Under the pieces are notes generated by a model. It made no database searches. It saw only the letters and a list, made by a program, of their open reading frames with translations, and was not told the DNA's origin. A stretch of DNA of 64,000 nucleotides from Solobacterium sp. (GTDB lineage Bacteria; Bacillota_I; Bacilli_A; Erysipelotrichales; Erysipelotrichaceae): contig JAILLA010000002.1 in the NCBI GenBank assembly GCA_024693325.1, positions 1-64,000 of the forward strand. The letters run 5' to 3'. Below are positions 41,527-50,804 of the stretch, in pieces (positions within the stretch are counted from its first letter, which is position 1; every line of letters starts with the position of its first letter). The position numbers and the translations under genes were made by a program.

Positions 41527-42741
41527 ATGAAAGAAAACAAAAATCTAATGTACTGGATGGTTGTGATTGCCGGGTGCGGACTGATCGGTACAACGATCGG
41601 ACTTGGGATCAATGTTGCAGGTCTGTTTTTCAGCCCGATCGCTTCGGATTTCGGTGTAGGAAGGGGAAGTGTGTCTGCAACACTGACCGTATATAATCTC
41701 GTCCAGGCGTTTACAGCTTTGCTTGCTCCAAAACTGCTCCGCAGATTTACATTTAAACAGATGGCTGTAGCCGGTACACTGATCCAGGTATGTACGACGT
41801 TCTTAATATCTATGACGCCGAATATTCCGGTCATGATGGTTTTGAACGGAATAAGAGGCTTTGGAGCCGGACTGATCGGAACCGTTACAGTCACGGTCAT
41901 GATCAACTACTGGTTCAATAAAAACAATGGCCTGATGATCAGTTTTGCATTGGGCTTCTCCGGTCTTGTTGGTGCTGTGCTGTCACCGATCCTGACGAAT
42001 ATCATCGCTTCCAGCGGCTGGCGTACAGGATATGTTGTAGTTGCTGTACTGACAGTGCTCTTCAATCTTCCGGCGATCATTTTCCCGATCGCGCTTAAGC
42101 CTGATTACAAAAATATGGAACCTTATGGCGGAAGAAAAGATACAGGCGTATCAAATACGGCTTCACCTGAGTCGCTGACGATCTCTGTATCCATGGTTGT
42201 AATTCTGATGATCTATACAGCATGCTCTGCCGCTACATCTGCTCTGCCGCAGCATTTTTCCGGAATTGCGGAATCCTATAATATGGTCGCAACCGGTGCT
42301 ATGATGGTCAGTGCCTGCATGATCGCTAATACAGCAGGCAAGATCATTCTCGGTGTTTTGATCGACCGTTTCGGTTCCAGAGTTTCTGTTTCCATATATG
42401 CAGTCATCGTAGCTATCGGTGCATTGCTGATCGTTGTCAGCAGAAATTCCTTTGTTCTTGTAGCGGCAGCTGTCATGTACGGAATGTGCTATTCTATGGG
42501 AACCGTGTCAACGTCAATGCTGGCGAGAGAGATGTTCGGCTCGGCAAAATACAGCCGCGTATATCCGAGACTGTCTATGACAACGACTGTATCCAACGCG
42601 ATCTTTACAACAGTAGTCGGACTGCTGTATGACCTGACCGGTACCTATACATCGATCATCCTGTTCCTTGCATGCCTGATCATGATCGCCTTCAGCATGA
42701 TCCAGCTGGCATATATTAAAAAAGCAAAAGAAGCGATCTGA
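41527..42741 (+). CDS. MFS transporter, OxlT-like monocarboxylate group
   Basis: This 404-residue protein with 12 helices starts MKENKNLMYWMVVIAGCGLIGTTIGLGINVAGLFFSPIASDFG. It has the GFSGLVGAVLSPI and GKIILGVLIDRFGSRVS elements seen in the OxlT/oxalate-formate antiporter-like group. It is clearly related to the MFS at 56337 (same AGLFF-PIA start and SSGWRT segment). Carboxylates are likely substrates. The start at 41527 fits that paralogue; an earlier ATG lies within the leader. It is followed by a terminator. Confidence 0.83.
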   Translation: MKENKNLMYWMVVIAGCGLIGTTIGLGINVAGLFFSPIASDFGVGRGSVSATLTVYNLVQAFTALLAPKLLRRFTFKQMAVAGTLIQVCTTFLISMTPNIPVMMVLNGIRGFGAGLIGTVTVTVMINYWFNKNNGLMISFALGFSGLVGAVLSPILTNIIASSGWRTGYVVVAVLTVLFNLPAIIFPIALKPDYKNMEPYGGRKDTGVSNTASPESLTISVSMVVILMIYTACSAATSALPQHFSGIAESYNMVATGAMMVSACMIANTAGKIILGVLIDRFGSRVSVSIYAVIVAIGALLIVVSRNSFVLVAAAVMYGMCYSMGTVSTSMLAREMFGSAKYSRVYPRLSMTTTVSNAIFTTVVGLLYDLTGTYTSIILFLACLIMIAFSMIQLAYIKKAKEAI

Positions 42742-42754
42742 AGACAGATCAAAG

Positions 42755-42781
42755 ACATCCGGTCAGCGCCGGATGTTTTTT
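42755..42781 (+). terminator. Rho-independent terminator
   Basis: ACATCCGG (42755-42762) and CCGGATGT (42769-42776) form a perfect 8-bp stem with a 6-base loop, followed by six T. Confidence 0.88.
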
Positions 42782-42887
42782 CTGCCTGAATCAATATGCT
42801 GGCGGTATTGCCTGTACCGGATACGGCGCATAATATAATCATAAACAAAACAGATCAATATGGATCTGACTCCCGGAGGTTTGGCTT

Positions 42888-43841
42888 ATGAGAAAAATGA
42901 AGACCATTTCCATGATCCCTTTGGTCCTGACAGTATGCATCATGTCTGCAGGATGCAGTTATCAGACACCTGATCAGCAGAAGCTGCCTGCCGCTGAATC
43001 TTTCACACCGGTAATTCCAGATGATGCATCGGTCAGTTATCTGGGTCCGCAGGGAACTTATACAGAAGAAGCTGCACAGTTTTTCTCTGTAACTGATGCG
43101 GATCTGATTCCGAAGACAACTGTCGAAGAAGCAATCGCGGATGTTGTAAACGGTTCTTCAGACTATGCGGTGATCCCTCAGGAAAATACGGTAGGCGGAG
43201 CAGTTACAAATTATGTGGATGCTTTGATCGCTGTTGAGAATATCTATGTGATAGGAGAAGTGATCCTGCCGATCAGCCAGACATTAATGGGAATACCCGG
43301 AAGTACCGTCAAAGATATCAAGACTGTCTGCTCGCACGCCCAGGGGATCACCCAGAGCGCAAAATGGAGAAAGGAACATATGCCGGACGCTGAAACAAGA
43401 GAGATGGCAAGTACTGCCGCAGCTGCCAGTTATGTAGCCGAAACAGGCGACAAAACGATCGCAGCGATCGCCGCTCCGGCAGCCGCATCCCTGTACGGGC
43501 TTTCCGTTCTGGCTGAGAATGTGCAGATCACAGATGCCAACAAGACCAGGTTTTATGTACTCTCTGCATCAATGTCGGAAAACAGCAGATCTCAGAGGGC
43601 GGTATTTGTCGCGGATTGTGAAGCTAACAGGATCGATGATATCATCATCGAAATTTCCAAAGCAGGACTGGAACTTGTGACGATCCATGACCGTCCTGAA
43701 GGAAGTCAGCTGGGTTCCTATCATTACATCATTGAAGTGGAGAATCCAGACGGGATATCAGCTGAACAGCTGGAAAAGATCAAAGCAGTTTCAGAGGTTC
43801 GTTATCTGGGAAGTTTTAATTCCGCGGAAAAGAAGAATTAA
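42888..43841 (+). CDS. Lipoprotein with a prephenate-dehydratase-like domain and ACT domain
   Basis: This 317-residue protein has a lipoprotein signal peptide with lipobox S-A-G-C (Cys23). It is followed by a PheA-type fold: YLGPQGTYTEEAAQFF (residues 51-66), VIPQENTVGGAV, and the catalytic T-R-F motif (residues 220-222). An ACT-like domain comes after it (SQRAVFVADCEANRIDDIIIEISKAGLELVTIHDRP). Prephenate dehydratases are normally cytosolic enzymes of phenylalanine synthesis; an exported lipid-anchored one is unusual. It may be a cell-surface dehydratase or a binding protein. It lies after a terminator and a TATAAT (42834-42839), before the HEAT-repeat gene. Confidence 0.82.
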   Translation: MRKMKTISMIPLVLTVCIMSAGCSYQTPDQQKLPAAESFTPVIPDDASVSYLGPQGTYTEEAAQFFSVTDADLIPKTTVEEAIADVVNGSSDYAVIPQENTVGGAVTNYVDALIAVENIYVIGEVILPISQTLMGIPGSTVKDIKTVCSHAQGITQSAKWRKEHMPDAETREMASTAAAASYVAETGDKTIAAIAAPAAASLYGLSVLAENVQITDANKTRFYVLSASMSENSRSQRAVFVADCEANRIDDIIIEISKAGLELVTIHDRPEGSQLGSYHYIIEVENPDGISAEQLEKIKAVSEVRYLGSFNSAEKKN

Positions 43842-43864
43842 ACGGCTGATGAGGAGATATCAGG

Positions 43865-44470
43865 GTGAACGAAACAGAACTTTATAAAGAACTGGGAAAA
43901 CTGACGAAAGACAAATGCAGGTGGGAGGAAAGCATTCCGTATGTTTCTTCTCTGCTTGAGCATGAGTCTGTGAAAATACAGGCAAAAGCACTCTGGCTGC
44001 TTGGTGAGATGGGACTGCTGTATCCTAAGCAGGTACAGGACAGTATCCCGATGATCGCTTCATTCCTTGACAGCAGCGAAGCGCTGTTGAGGGAACGTGC
44101 AGTCAATGCAATGGGCAGGATCGGCAGGGGCTGTTACCGGCTGATTGAACCTGAATGGAAAGATCTGTTCCGTTTTGCGGCAGATAAAGAACCCAAGGTC
44201 AGATTAAGCTTTATCTGGGCATCAGAGAATATTGCAGTGAATTCACCTGATATTTATGAGGAATACATGGATGTATTTGCTGAACTTCTGCATGATCCGG
44301 ATGACAGGGTAAGAATGGAAGCTCCGGAGATCTTCAGGGTGCTGGGCAGACGCAGACCGGAATTCGTCAGACCATATCGGGAACTGCTGCAGAAGACAGC
44401 GGAAGATGACAATAACCGTGTCGTAAGGATTCACTGTCTGGGTGCGCTCAAAGCGATCTCTTCCAATTGA
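43865..44470 (+). CDS. HEAT-repeat protein
   Basis: This 201-residue protein consists of repeated helix pairs of the HEAT type: SVKIQAKALWLLGEMGLLYP, LLRERAVNAMGRIGRG, KVRLSFIWASENIAVNSP, RVRMEAPEIFRVLGRRRPE, VVRIHCLGALKAISS. HEAT/PBS-lyase-like repeats are protein-binding scaffolds. The start is GTG at 43865, after GAGGAG, 23 bases past the lipoprotein gene, which suggests co-transcription. The partner is unknown. Confidence 0.78.
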   Translation: MNETELYKELGKLTKDKCRWEESIPYVSSLLEHESVKIQAKALWLLGEMGLLYPKQVQDSIPMIASFLDSSEALLRERAVNAMGRIGRGCYRLIEPEWKDLFRFAADKEPKVRLSFIWASENIAVNSPDIYEEYMDVFAELLHDPDDRVRMEAPEIFRVLGRRRPEFVRPYRELLQKTAEDDNNRVVRIHCLGALKAISSN

Positions 44471-44506
44471 GCAGATGTGCACGTAAATCAGATAAAACTT
44501 CATAAA

Positions 44507-44550
44507 TCAAAAGAAGATTTCCGGAGATATGTTCCGGGAATCTTCTTTGA
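44507..44550. terminator. Bidirectional terminator between convergent genes
   Basis: The arms at 44507-44525 and 44533-44550 pair over 18 bp with one bulge and one G-T pair (TCAAAAGAAGATT with AATCTTCTTTGA, CCGGA with TCCGG). T-rich sequence is present on both sides, so it can end both the HEAT gene and the minus-strand dehydratase gene. Confidence 0.8.
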
Positions 44551-44594
44551 TCAGAAATGATTATTTTTCGTTGTGATATGTAAATTCTGATGTA

Positions 44595-45776
44595 TCAGGA
44601 AATTGTATAAACAGTTGCGTGTGACATCGCAAAGTCAGAGAGATCCTGGCCGATACCGGGGAGATTTGGTACATCGATGTAGCTGTTTACCGGCTGGTAA
44701 TCATAGATACCCATTTTACGGATCTTATCAAAGGTATTGGTAATGTGATGTTCATGAATAATGAAATTCGGGACTGCGGCTTCCAGATGAAGGGCAACAG
44801 CAACACTGATCGGTGAATTGCAGGCGTGACTCTGAACGGAAACATCGTAAACCTGGCACATTGCTGCTATGCGCATGAATTCGGTAACACCGCCGCAGTT
44901 TCCGATATCGGGCTGAGCTACGGAAATAGCGCCCTGTTCCAGGAAAGGACGGAATCCCCAGCGAGTGAATATTCTTTCACCTGCTGCGATCGGGATCGTA
45001 GTGGAATTTGCGATCTTCTGATAATTTGCTGCAGAAAGGGGCATGCAGGGTTCCTCCAGATAAAGGATCCCGTATGGTTCCGCCATCTGCGCAAACTGTA
45101 TGGCAGTCGTGACATCTGTGTTTCCATTGTTTTCCGCAACAATGAGAGCATCAGGTCCCATGACTTCACGTACCACACGGATGCGCTCTTCTGCAGTACG
45201 CAGCATCTGCGGTGACAGTGTGTTTTTCAGGGAAGCGTTGGGATTGGTGCGCCCTTGTTCATCCATCGCGAGAAAGTTTACCTTTACAGCATCATATCCC
45301 TGTTCCTTAGCGCGCAGAGCAGACTCCCTGTATGCGTCAAGTGATCCGATGCGGTCAAAGTCCTGTCCTCCCCAGTTAAAGTGAAGCTGGCTGGCGTAAG
45401 CATGGATCTTGTCCCGGTATTTTCCGCCTAAAGCCTGATAGAGCGGAACACCCAATGCCTTTGCTTTGATATCCCAAAGTGCAGTATCAAGCGCGCTGAT
45501 CGATGACATGACGACCGGTCCGTTGCTCATTGCCCAGAATGTATCCCGGAACAGGTTTTCCCAGATAACGGAATGATCCAGGGGATTTTTGCCAATCAGA
45601 AGAGGTGCATAGTCTTTCAGCATACCGAATACGGCTTTTGAACCATTCAGAATGGCCATTCCTGCTTCACCGATCCCGGAGGTACCTTCATCAGTATGGA
45701 TCCTGGTAAAGACGGGGCAGAATGATTCACCTAAAATCGATTCGATTGCGATCAGATCAATACTTGTAATTTTCAT
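44595..45776 (-). CDS. Mandelate racemase/muconate-lactonizing-type dehydratase (enolase superfamily)
   Basis: This 393-residue protein has the enolase-superfamily capping domain and barrel: VKVNF, metal ligands in IVAENNGN and LYLEEP and AAGERIFTRWGF, and the catalytic His in VQSHACNSP. That combination fits acid-sugar dehydratases of the mannonate/galactonate group; the particular sugar acid cannot be assigned. ATG 45776 is best spaced from AAGGAG (6 bases); earlier in-frame ATGs exist. It may work with the KdgT/LarA unit in sugar-acid use, although it is 10 kb away. Confidence 0.83.
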   Translation of the reverse strand: MKITSIDLIAIESILGESFCPVFTRIHTDEGTSGIGEAGMAILNGSKAVFGMLKDYAPLLIGKNPLDHSVIWENLFRDTFWAMSNGPVVMSSISALDTALWDIKAKALGVPLYQALGGKYRDKIHAYASQLHFNWGGQDFDRIGSLDAYRESALRAKEQGYDAVKVNFLAMDEQGRTNPNASLKNTLSPQMLRTAEERIRVVREVMGPDALIVAENNGNTDVTTAIQFAQMAEPYGILYLEEPCMPLSAANYQKIANSTTIPIAAGERIFTRWGFRPFLEQGAISVAQPDIGNCGGVTEFMRIAAMCQVYDVSVQSHACNSPISVAVALHLEAAVPNFIIHEHHITNTFDKIRKMGIYDYQPVNSYIDVPNLPGIGQDLSDFAMSHATVYTIS

Positions 45777-46060
45777 CATTATCTCCTTCATTTGATCATT
45801 CAAAAACAGACCTCAGCATGATCTGTTCTGAGTGATGTCTTCATAATTAAAATTTATATAAAAATCCCGTTGATTACAATCATATTTGGTTTATTGATCC
45901 TTCTGAAACATGCAGTGCCATGAACAGCACTTAGAACGGGAAAAGATATTTCATTCATCGGATCTGTATGCCGGTCAGTAAGTGAAAGATTCATTATCTT
46001 CATATAAAAAGTGTATGTTTCATGCAGAAACTGAAGTATATTGTGTATCAGGTGAACATG

Positions 46061-47251
46061 ATGCAGACGATTACAAAACAGCAGGCCAGACAGTTCATTC
46101 TTGCAAAGCAGGGATTGATCGGCAGTTATAAATTTACAGGAAAAGAAGGTGCACTTGCCTATGTCCGTCAGGCAGGATGTATTCAGTTCGATCCGGTCGA
46201 TGTCTGCGGTAAAAATGCGGAATTGACCCTTCAATCAAGAGTAAAAGGGTTCCGCAAAACAATGCTGCAGGAACTGCTGTATCAGGACCGGAAACTGGTC
46301 GACTATGTTGATAAAGAACTTTCCATATGGCCGACGGAAGACTGGCCGTATTTCTCTTCATTCAGGGAGCGCAGCCTCCAGATGAGTGAAACGTTTGAGG
46401 GACTGCAGGAGCTGAAAGAAACAGCACTCAGTTATATCGATGAACATGGTCCCGTTTCCAGTGACTCACTTCCTGTTGAAGGAGAGATTTTCTGGCATTC
46501 TTCCATGCACTGGAGCGGTAACTGGCATAAGAAATCAGCTGCTGCCAGATCGGTCCTTGAACAGCTGTATACCGATGGAACATTGATCATTCATCATAAA
46601 AATGGCAGCAGGAAATATTATGACATCGCTGAGAAATACCTGCCTGCAGAGATGTTGAATGCTGAAAATCCCTGCAGAACAGATTCAGAGTATACAGCAT
46701 GGCGGGTACTCCGCAGGATCGGTGCTGTTGGTCTCTTATGGGATAAAAACAGTCCTGCTTTGCTTGGTATTCAAGTGAAAGCTGAACAGAGAAAAAAGAT
46801 ACTGGCAGATCTCACAGAAGAAAGAAAAATATGTCAGATCATGGTAGAGGATGTGAAAACACCGTTTTACTACTTGTCTTCTGATGAAGAACTGATGCAG
46901 AAAGTGAAGGAGGGCAGCGCAGATCTGAAACCCCGCATGTCATTCATAGCACCGCTTGATCCGCTGTTATGGGATAAAGCACTGATCACAGCGCTGTTTG
47001 ACTTTACATATGCATGGGAGATCTATACTCCGGCTGAAAAACGTAAGTATGGATACTATACACTTCCCATTCTGTATGGTGACCGTTTTATCGGCAGGAT
47101 CGAAGCAGTTCCCGGCAAAGACGGTATTCTGCGTGTCAATGGACTGTGGTGGGAACCGGGAGTCAGACAGACGAAAAAGCTGAATACAGCTCTGGACAGA
47201 ACACTTCAGAATTTTGCCGGATTCAATGGATGCAGGAATTACGAACTGTGA
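46061..47251 (+). CDS. AlkZ-like (YcaQ/DUF1006) DNA glycosylase-type protein
   Basis: This 396-residue protein belongs to the HTH_42 family of winged-helix DNA glycosylases. Residues 42-44 are Q-F-D, the catalytic Q-x-D variant of the AlkZ-like subgroup; AlkZ proper has Q-x-Q. The family also shows in FDPVDVCGKNAELTLQSRVKGF and in RMSFIAPLDPLLWDKAL near the end. AlkZ-type enzymes unhook inter-strand crosslinks, often in producers of DNA-alkylating natural products; AlkZ-like copies are broader stress enzymes. The start is chosen at ATG 46061 (6 bases after AGGTG); 46022 and 46058 are alternatives. Confidence 0.8.
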   Translation: MQTITKQQARQFILAKQGLIGSYKFTGKEGALAYVRQAGCIQFDPVDVCGKNAELTLQSRVKGFRKTMLQELLYQDRKLVDYVDKELSIWPTEDWPYFSSFRERSLQMSETFEGLQELKETALSYIDEHGPVSSDSLPVEGEIFWHSSMHWSGNWHKKSAAARSVLEQLYTDGTLIIHHKNGSRKYYDIAEKYLPAEMLNAENPCRTDSEYTAWRVLRRIGAVGLLWDKNSPALLGIQVKAEQRKKILADLTEERKICQIMVEDVKTPFYYLSSDEELMQKVKEGSADLKPRMSFIAPLDPLLWDKALITALFDFTYAWEIYTPAEKRKYGYYTLPILYGDRFIGRIEAVPGKDGILRVNGLWWEPGVRQTKKLNTALDRTLQNFAGFNGCRNYEL

Positions 47252-47270
47252 AACAGAAAAGGGCAATCAA

Positions 47271-47717
47271 ATGATCATCGTTCAAAAGGTTGATAAGAAT
47301 ACTGAAACAGCCGATAAGCTGCTGGACTTTGTGAATCATTTTTCATGGCAGGAAATTAAGGAACACACTGTCAAAGTGATCAAAGACTGGGAGTTTACGG
47401 ATTGGGAGTCACCGTTTGCGGCAATGGATGACGAACGCATTGTCGGGATGGCTGTGATCGTTAAAACAGACTATTATCCGCTCCCTGAGATCTTTCCGTG
47501 GATCTCAACGATATTTGTAAGCGAAGAGTATCGCGGCAGAAGGATCAGTGAGAAGCTCATTGATCATGTAAATGCGTACGCGAAAGAACTGGGATTTGAG
47601 AAGACCTATATACCGACTGATTATGCCGGCCTTTATGAAAAATACGGATACAGATATGTAAAAGATATCGTCAACTACGGAAACGGAACTGACCGTCTGT
47701 ACGTCAAGGATATCTGA
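47271..47717 (+). CDS. GNAT-family N-acetyltransferase
   Basis: This 148-residue protein has the acetyl-CoA-binding signature of GNAT enzymes: WISTIFVSEEYRGRRISEKLIDHVNAYAKELGFEK, followed by YGLYEKYGYRYV-type ending (DYAGLYEKYGYRYVKD). The substrate is unknown. ATG 47271 is 19 bases after the AlkZ-like stop with AAAGGG nearby, so it is likely co-transcribed. An in-frame ATG at 47214 lies inside the preceding gene. Confidence 0.82.
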   Translation: MIIVQKVDKNTETADKLLDFVNHFSWQEIKEHTVKVIKDWEFTDWESPFAAMDDERIVGMAVIVKTDYYPLPEIFPWISTIFVSEEYRGRRISEKLIDHVNAYAKELGFEKTYIPTDYAGLYEKYGYRYVKDIVNYGNGTDRLYVKDI

Positions 47718-47760
47718 TGACTGCCGGATCAACGATTTTACTTTAAAGTATATGAAATAA

Positions 47761-47790
47761 ATGCCCCTGGACCGATGAGCTCAGGGGCAT
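47761..47790. terminator. Bidirectional terminator
   Basis: ATGCCCCTG (47761-47769) and CAGGGGCAT (47782-47790) form a perfect 9-bp stem between the convergent GNAT and LysR genes; the minus-strand side continues TTTATTTC. Confidence 0.8.
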
Positions 47791-47793
47791 GAT

Positions 47794-48675
47794 TCATTCG
47801 CTGATCTTACGGACAGCTTTGATAAATTTCAATGTTGCGGCAGTTGGTTCCTTTGCATAGATCAAACCATACGGCATCGTGATGTCGGTCTGCAGGGGGA
47901 TCGTGATCAGGTTCGGATGGATATCTTGATAGACAGGCTGTGTGATCAGGATATAGGAATTCATTTCACACAGGGCAAATGTATCAACACCATAGTAGTC
48001 AGAATCAATGATCTTTACGGAAGGATAGTCGTGAATGATCATATCACGGAAGGCATCTATTTCCTTTGCGACACCTTTGACCGGCATCACGAGCACTTCA
48101 CCGTTCAAATCCTGCATGGATAGTTCTGAAGTATTTGCCAGTCTGTGGTTCCGGGAGACGGCGCAGCAGACAGGAGTACGGCTCAGTTCCAGAAACATAC
48201 AGGAACCATCCCATGCACTTGCATAGATGCCTTCGAACAGATCAAAGTCCAGGCCAAGACGGGAAAAGACGGTCGTTCTGTTTGCGTATTCTTTCATCGG
48301 CCGTATCTCAATTCTGAGGTCCGGCTGTATTTCGTTTACCTTTGGCCAGAGATCTGACAGGATCCTGCACTTGTAGAGAAGACTCGTACCGATCCTGAGG
48401 GTAGATTCGGAACTTTCCGCAAGCAGTCTGGCCTTCTGCAGGGATTCTTCTGAAAACCGTATCATTGTCTTTGCGTCTTCATAGAGTGATCTGCCGGCAG
48501 GTGTAAGCTTTACACCATGATTCGTCCGCACAAACAGCCGGAAACCGCACAGGTTTTCCAGCAGATTGATCTGCTGGATCACTGCAGTAGATGATATATA
48601 CAGTGCTTCTCCGGCTTTTCCAAAGGAACCGAGATCAGCGGTTTTGATAAAGGTATCAAGCTGGTGATTATACAT
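47794..48675 (-). CDS. LysR-family regulator
   Basis: This 293-residue protein has the LysR winged helix (MYNHQLDTFIKTADLGSFGKAGEALYISSTAVIQQINLLE, residues 1-40) and a periplasmic-binding-like effector domain. The start at 48675 follows CAGGAG; the reading frame extends upstream but without support. It is divergent from the acetyltransferase gene at 48802, and a perfect 12-bp palindrome AAGTTATAACTT (48692-48703) lies just upstream of its start. It probably controls the divergent unit (acetyltransferase, NTF2-like, SDR, AKR and flavodoxin genes). The effector is unknown. Confidence 0.83.
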   Translation of the reverse strand: MYNHQLDTFIKTADLGSFGKAGEALYISSTAVIQQINLLENLCGFRLFVRTNHGVKLTPAGRSLYEDAKTMIRFSEESLQKARLLAESSESTLRIGTSLLYKCRILSDLWPKVNEIQPDLRIEIRPMKEYANRTTVFSRLGLDFDLFEGIYASAWDGSCMFLELSRTPVCCAVSRNHRLANTSELSMQDLNGEVLVMPVKGVAKEIDAFRDMIIHDYPSVKIIDSDYYGVDTFALCEMNSYILITQPVYQDIHPNLITIPLQTDITMPYGLIYAKEPTAATLKFIKAVRKISE

Positions 48676-48691
48676 AATGCACTCCTGTATA

Positions 48692-48703
48692 AAGTTATAA
48701 CTT
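48692..48703. promoter_or_regulatory. Palindrome between divergent LysR and acetyltransferase genes
   Basis: Perfect 12-base palindrome AAGTTATAACTT, 17 bases upstream of the LysR start codon. It could be an autoregulatory LysR half-site region; it is AT-rich, so chance is possible. Confidence 0.4.
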
Positions 48704-48801
48704 GGCACCATGATAACATATCCATACTTCCGCGGCAAATGAGGAACGGGTAGACTGATAAGTGTAAATAACAGATCACTGAAAAACGAAGGAAGTGTTT
48801 T

Positions 48802-49362
48802 ATGAACGTATTTGAAAAACTGAAAAACGGGGAACCCGTTGATATGCACTCGGAAGAATACCATCCCGCTGTTGAGGAACTGCACCGGGCGGATAAAGCG
48901 CTTTTTCACCTGAATCACGCTGAACCTCAGTCCGAAGAATGGAAAAATGCATTAAGTGAATTGTTTGAAGGAAATATTCCGGAAGGACTTGGTATATTCA
49001 CACCTGCTCAGATCGATTTTCCAAAACAGATCACATTCGGGAAGCGGGTCTTCATCAACCACAGCTTCACCGCAATGTCGATCGGCGGCATTGAATTCGG
49101 TGATTATGTACAGGTCGGTCCTCATGTGACCATTGTTACCGACAATCATGATTTCAATGACAGGTATGTTCTGAAATGCAGGAAAGTCGTGATCGGCAAT
49201 AATGTCTGGATCGGTGCCGGTGCCAGCATTATGCCGGGCGTTCATATCGGGGACAATGCGGTGATTGCCGGCGGTGCCGTTGTCACAAAGGATGTGCCTG
49301 CCAATACAGTGGTCGGCGGTAATCCTGCAAAGGTAATACGTCAGCTGGACGCAGCAGAGTGA
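48802..49362 (+). CDS. Maltose/galactoside O-acetyltransferase family protein
   Basis: This 186-residue protein has an N-terminal helical cap ([22 protein letters not shown]) and left-handed beta-helix hexapeptide repeats ([62 protein letters not shown]), with the catalytic His in DNHDF. This is the LacA/Maa type: acetyl-CoA-dependent acetylation of sugars. The start at 48802 is preceded by GAAGG. Its stop overlaps the next start (TGATG). Confidence 0.87.
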   Translation: MNVFEKLKNGEPVDMHSEEYHPAVEELHRADKALFHLNHAEPQSEEWKNALSELFEGNIPEGLGIFTPAQIDFPKQITFGKRVFINHSFTAMSIGGIEFGDYVQVGPHVTIVTDNHDFNDRYVLKCRKVVIGNNVWIGAGASIMPGVHIGDNAVIAGGAVVTKDVPANTVVGGNPAKVIRQLDAAE

Positions 49363-49907
49363 TGAAGAGACAGCTGCAGCTGATCCTGATCATACTGACA
49401 GCCTGGTCACTGAATGTCTGCATGATGACTGAAGATGCTGCAGTGAATGAGCAGGAAGAACTGATCACCGTACAGGAAGGAGAAACAGAGATCATGGAAT
49501 ATGACTTTCGGGAATTCAAAAATGTAAATATCACAGGGATCGATATCACTTCGCTGAATGAAGAAGAACTGGCTGTTCTATACGCACAGGCAAGATACTG
49601 TCAGGCAATGACGGATGCGGATATCGATACGATGAGAGAACTGGTCTCAGAGGATAAGATCTATGTGCATATGAGCGGCATGAAGCAGACAAGGGAACAG
49701 TATTTCGCAGATGTCGCTGACGGAAGCCTCAACTACTTTACGATCGGTATTTCTGATCCCGTCATCAAAGTGGATGGCGATCGGGCAGAGATCACATATA
49801 CATCGGTCCTGAATGCTGATGCATATGGTGCAAGAGGTACATTCCGTATGAAGGGGACGCATCCTTATGAGAAAAGGGCCGGTGCCTGGATCTCAGTCAA
49901 TAGATAA
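49362..49907 (+). CDS. Exported NTF2/SnoaL-like protein
   Basis: This 181-residue protein has a hydrophobic N-terminal signal or anchor (QLQLILIILTAWSLNVCMM) and a C-terminal cone-shaped NTF2-like domain (YAQARYCQAMTDADIDTMRELVSEDKIYVHMSGMKQTREQYFADVADG, RGTFRMKGTH). A catalytic role such as isomerase or hydrolase is possible but not shown. It overlaps the acetyltransferase stop by one base, so it is translationally coupled. Confidence 0.75.
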   Translation: MKRQLQLILIILTAWSLNVCMMTEDAAVNEQEELITVQEGETEIMEYDFREFKNVNITGIDITSLNEEELAVLYAQARYCQAMTDADIDTMRELVSEDKIYVHMSGMKQTREQYFADVADGSLNYFTIGISDPVIKVDGDRAEITYTSVLNADAYGARGTFRMKGTHPYEKRAGAWISVNR

Positions 49908-49933
49908 ATTGTGGATCATGTGGAGGAATGAAA

Positions 49934-50782
49934 ATGATTTTTGACAGAAATGAGAAAAAAGAAGTGATTGCACTGCTTGGAGCAGGCAGTATGGGAACAG
50001 CGATCGTCAGAAGGATCGCTGCCGGCAGAAAGATCCTGCTGGGGGATATCAGTGAGAAGAACCTGGAAAGGGTTTCTCATGATCTCCGGTACAGCGGATA
50101 TGATGTTGAAACGATGATTGTCAACGCACTGGAGAAAGACAGTATTGAAGCGTTTGCCCGGAAAGCTGCTTCTCTGGGTGATGTGAAGTATTTCATTGAT
50201 ACGGCAGGCGCTTCTCCCAGTCAGGCATCACCTGAACATATCCTGGCTCTTGATATGGTAGGCACGGGATATGCTGTAGATGCTTTTGGGAAAGTCATGG
50301 CAAAAGGCGGGGCAGGACTGATCGTTTCGAGTCAGACAGGATATATGTACCCGATCCCCTATGAAACAGAAATTGAGATCCTGAATACACCGACAGAGAA
50401 GCTGATGGATCTGCCCATCATGAAAGAAACAGCCATGCAGCGTTCCGGTACTGCCTATATGATCGCAAAGCGCGTCAACCAGCTGCAGGCACAGAAAGCA
50501 GCCGCAACAACATGGAAAGAACGCCGTGCCAGGATCAATACGATAAGCCCTGGTGTGATCGTAACGCCGCTTGCCTATGATGAATTCAATTCCGCAGGCA
50601 ACGGTTACCAGGCAATGGTATATTCTTCTGCGGCAGAACGCTGCGGAACTTCTGATGAGATCGCAGAAGCAGGTGCTTTCCTGCTTGGGGAACACGCCGG
50701 CTTTATCACAGGTACCGATCTGCTGATCGATGGCGGAGTGATCGCGTCGATCAGGACCGGTGCTTACAAACTGCATAGATAA
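49934..50782 (+). CDS. Short-chain dehydrogenase/reductase (atypical)
   Basis: This 282-residue SDR-fold protein has nucleotide-binding motif IALLGAGSMGTAIVRRI, in place of the usual TGxxxGxG, a Y-x3-K catalytic pair in AYMIAKRVNQ, RINTISPGVIVTPL and the C-terminal FITGTDLLIDGG. It most likely uses NAD(P)H on a carbonyl substrate. ATG 49934 has TGGAGG at 7 bases; the ATG at 49928 is too close. The gene is co-directional with the SnoaL-like, AKR and flavodoxin genes. Confidence 0.82.
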   Translation: MIFDRNEKKEVIALLGAGSMGTAIVRRIAAGRKILLGDISEKNLERVSHDLRYSGYDVETMIVNALEKDSIEAFARKAASLGDVKYFIDTAGASPSQASPEHILALDMVGTGYAVDAFGKVMAKGGAGLIVSSQTGYMYPIPYETEIEILNTPTEKLMDLPIMKETAMQRSGTAYMIAKRVNQLQAQKAAATTWKERRARINTISPGVIVTPLAYDEFNSAGNGYQAMVYSSAAERCGTSDEIAEAGAFLLGEHAGFITGTDLLIDGGVIASIRTGAYKLHR

Positions 50783-50804
50783 AGAGAAGAAGGAGACTAA
50801 GAAT

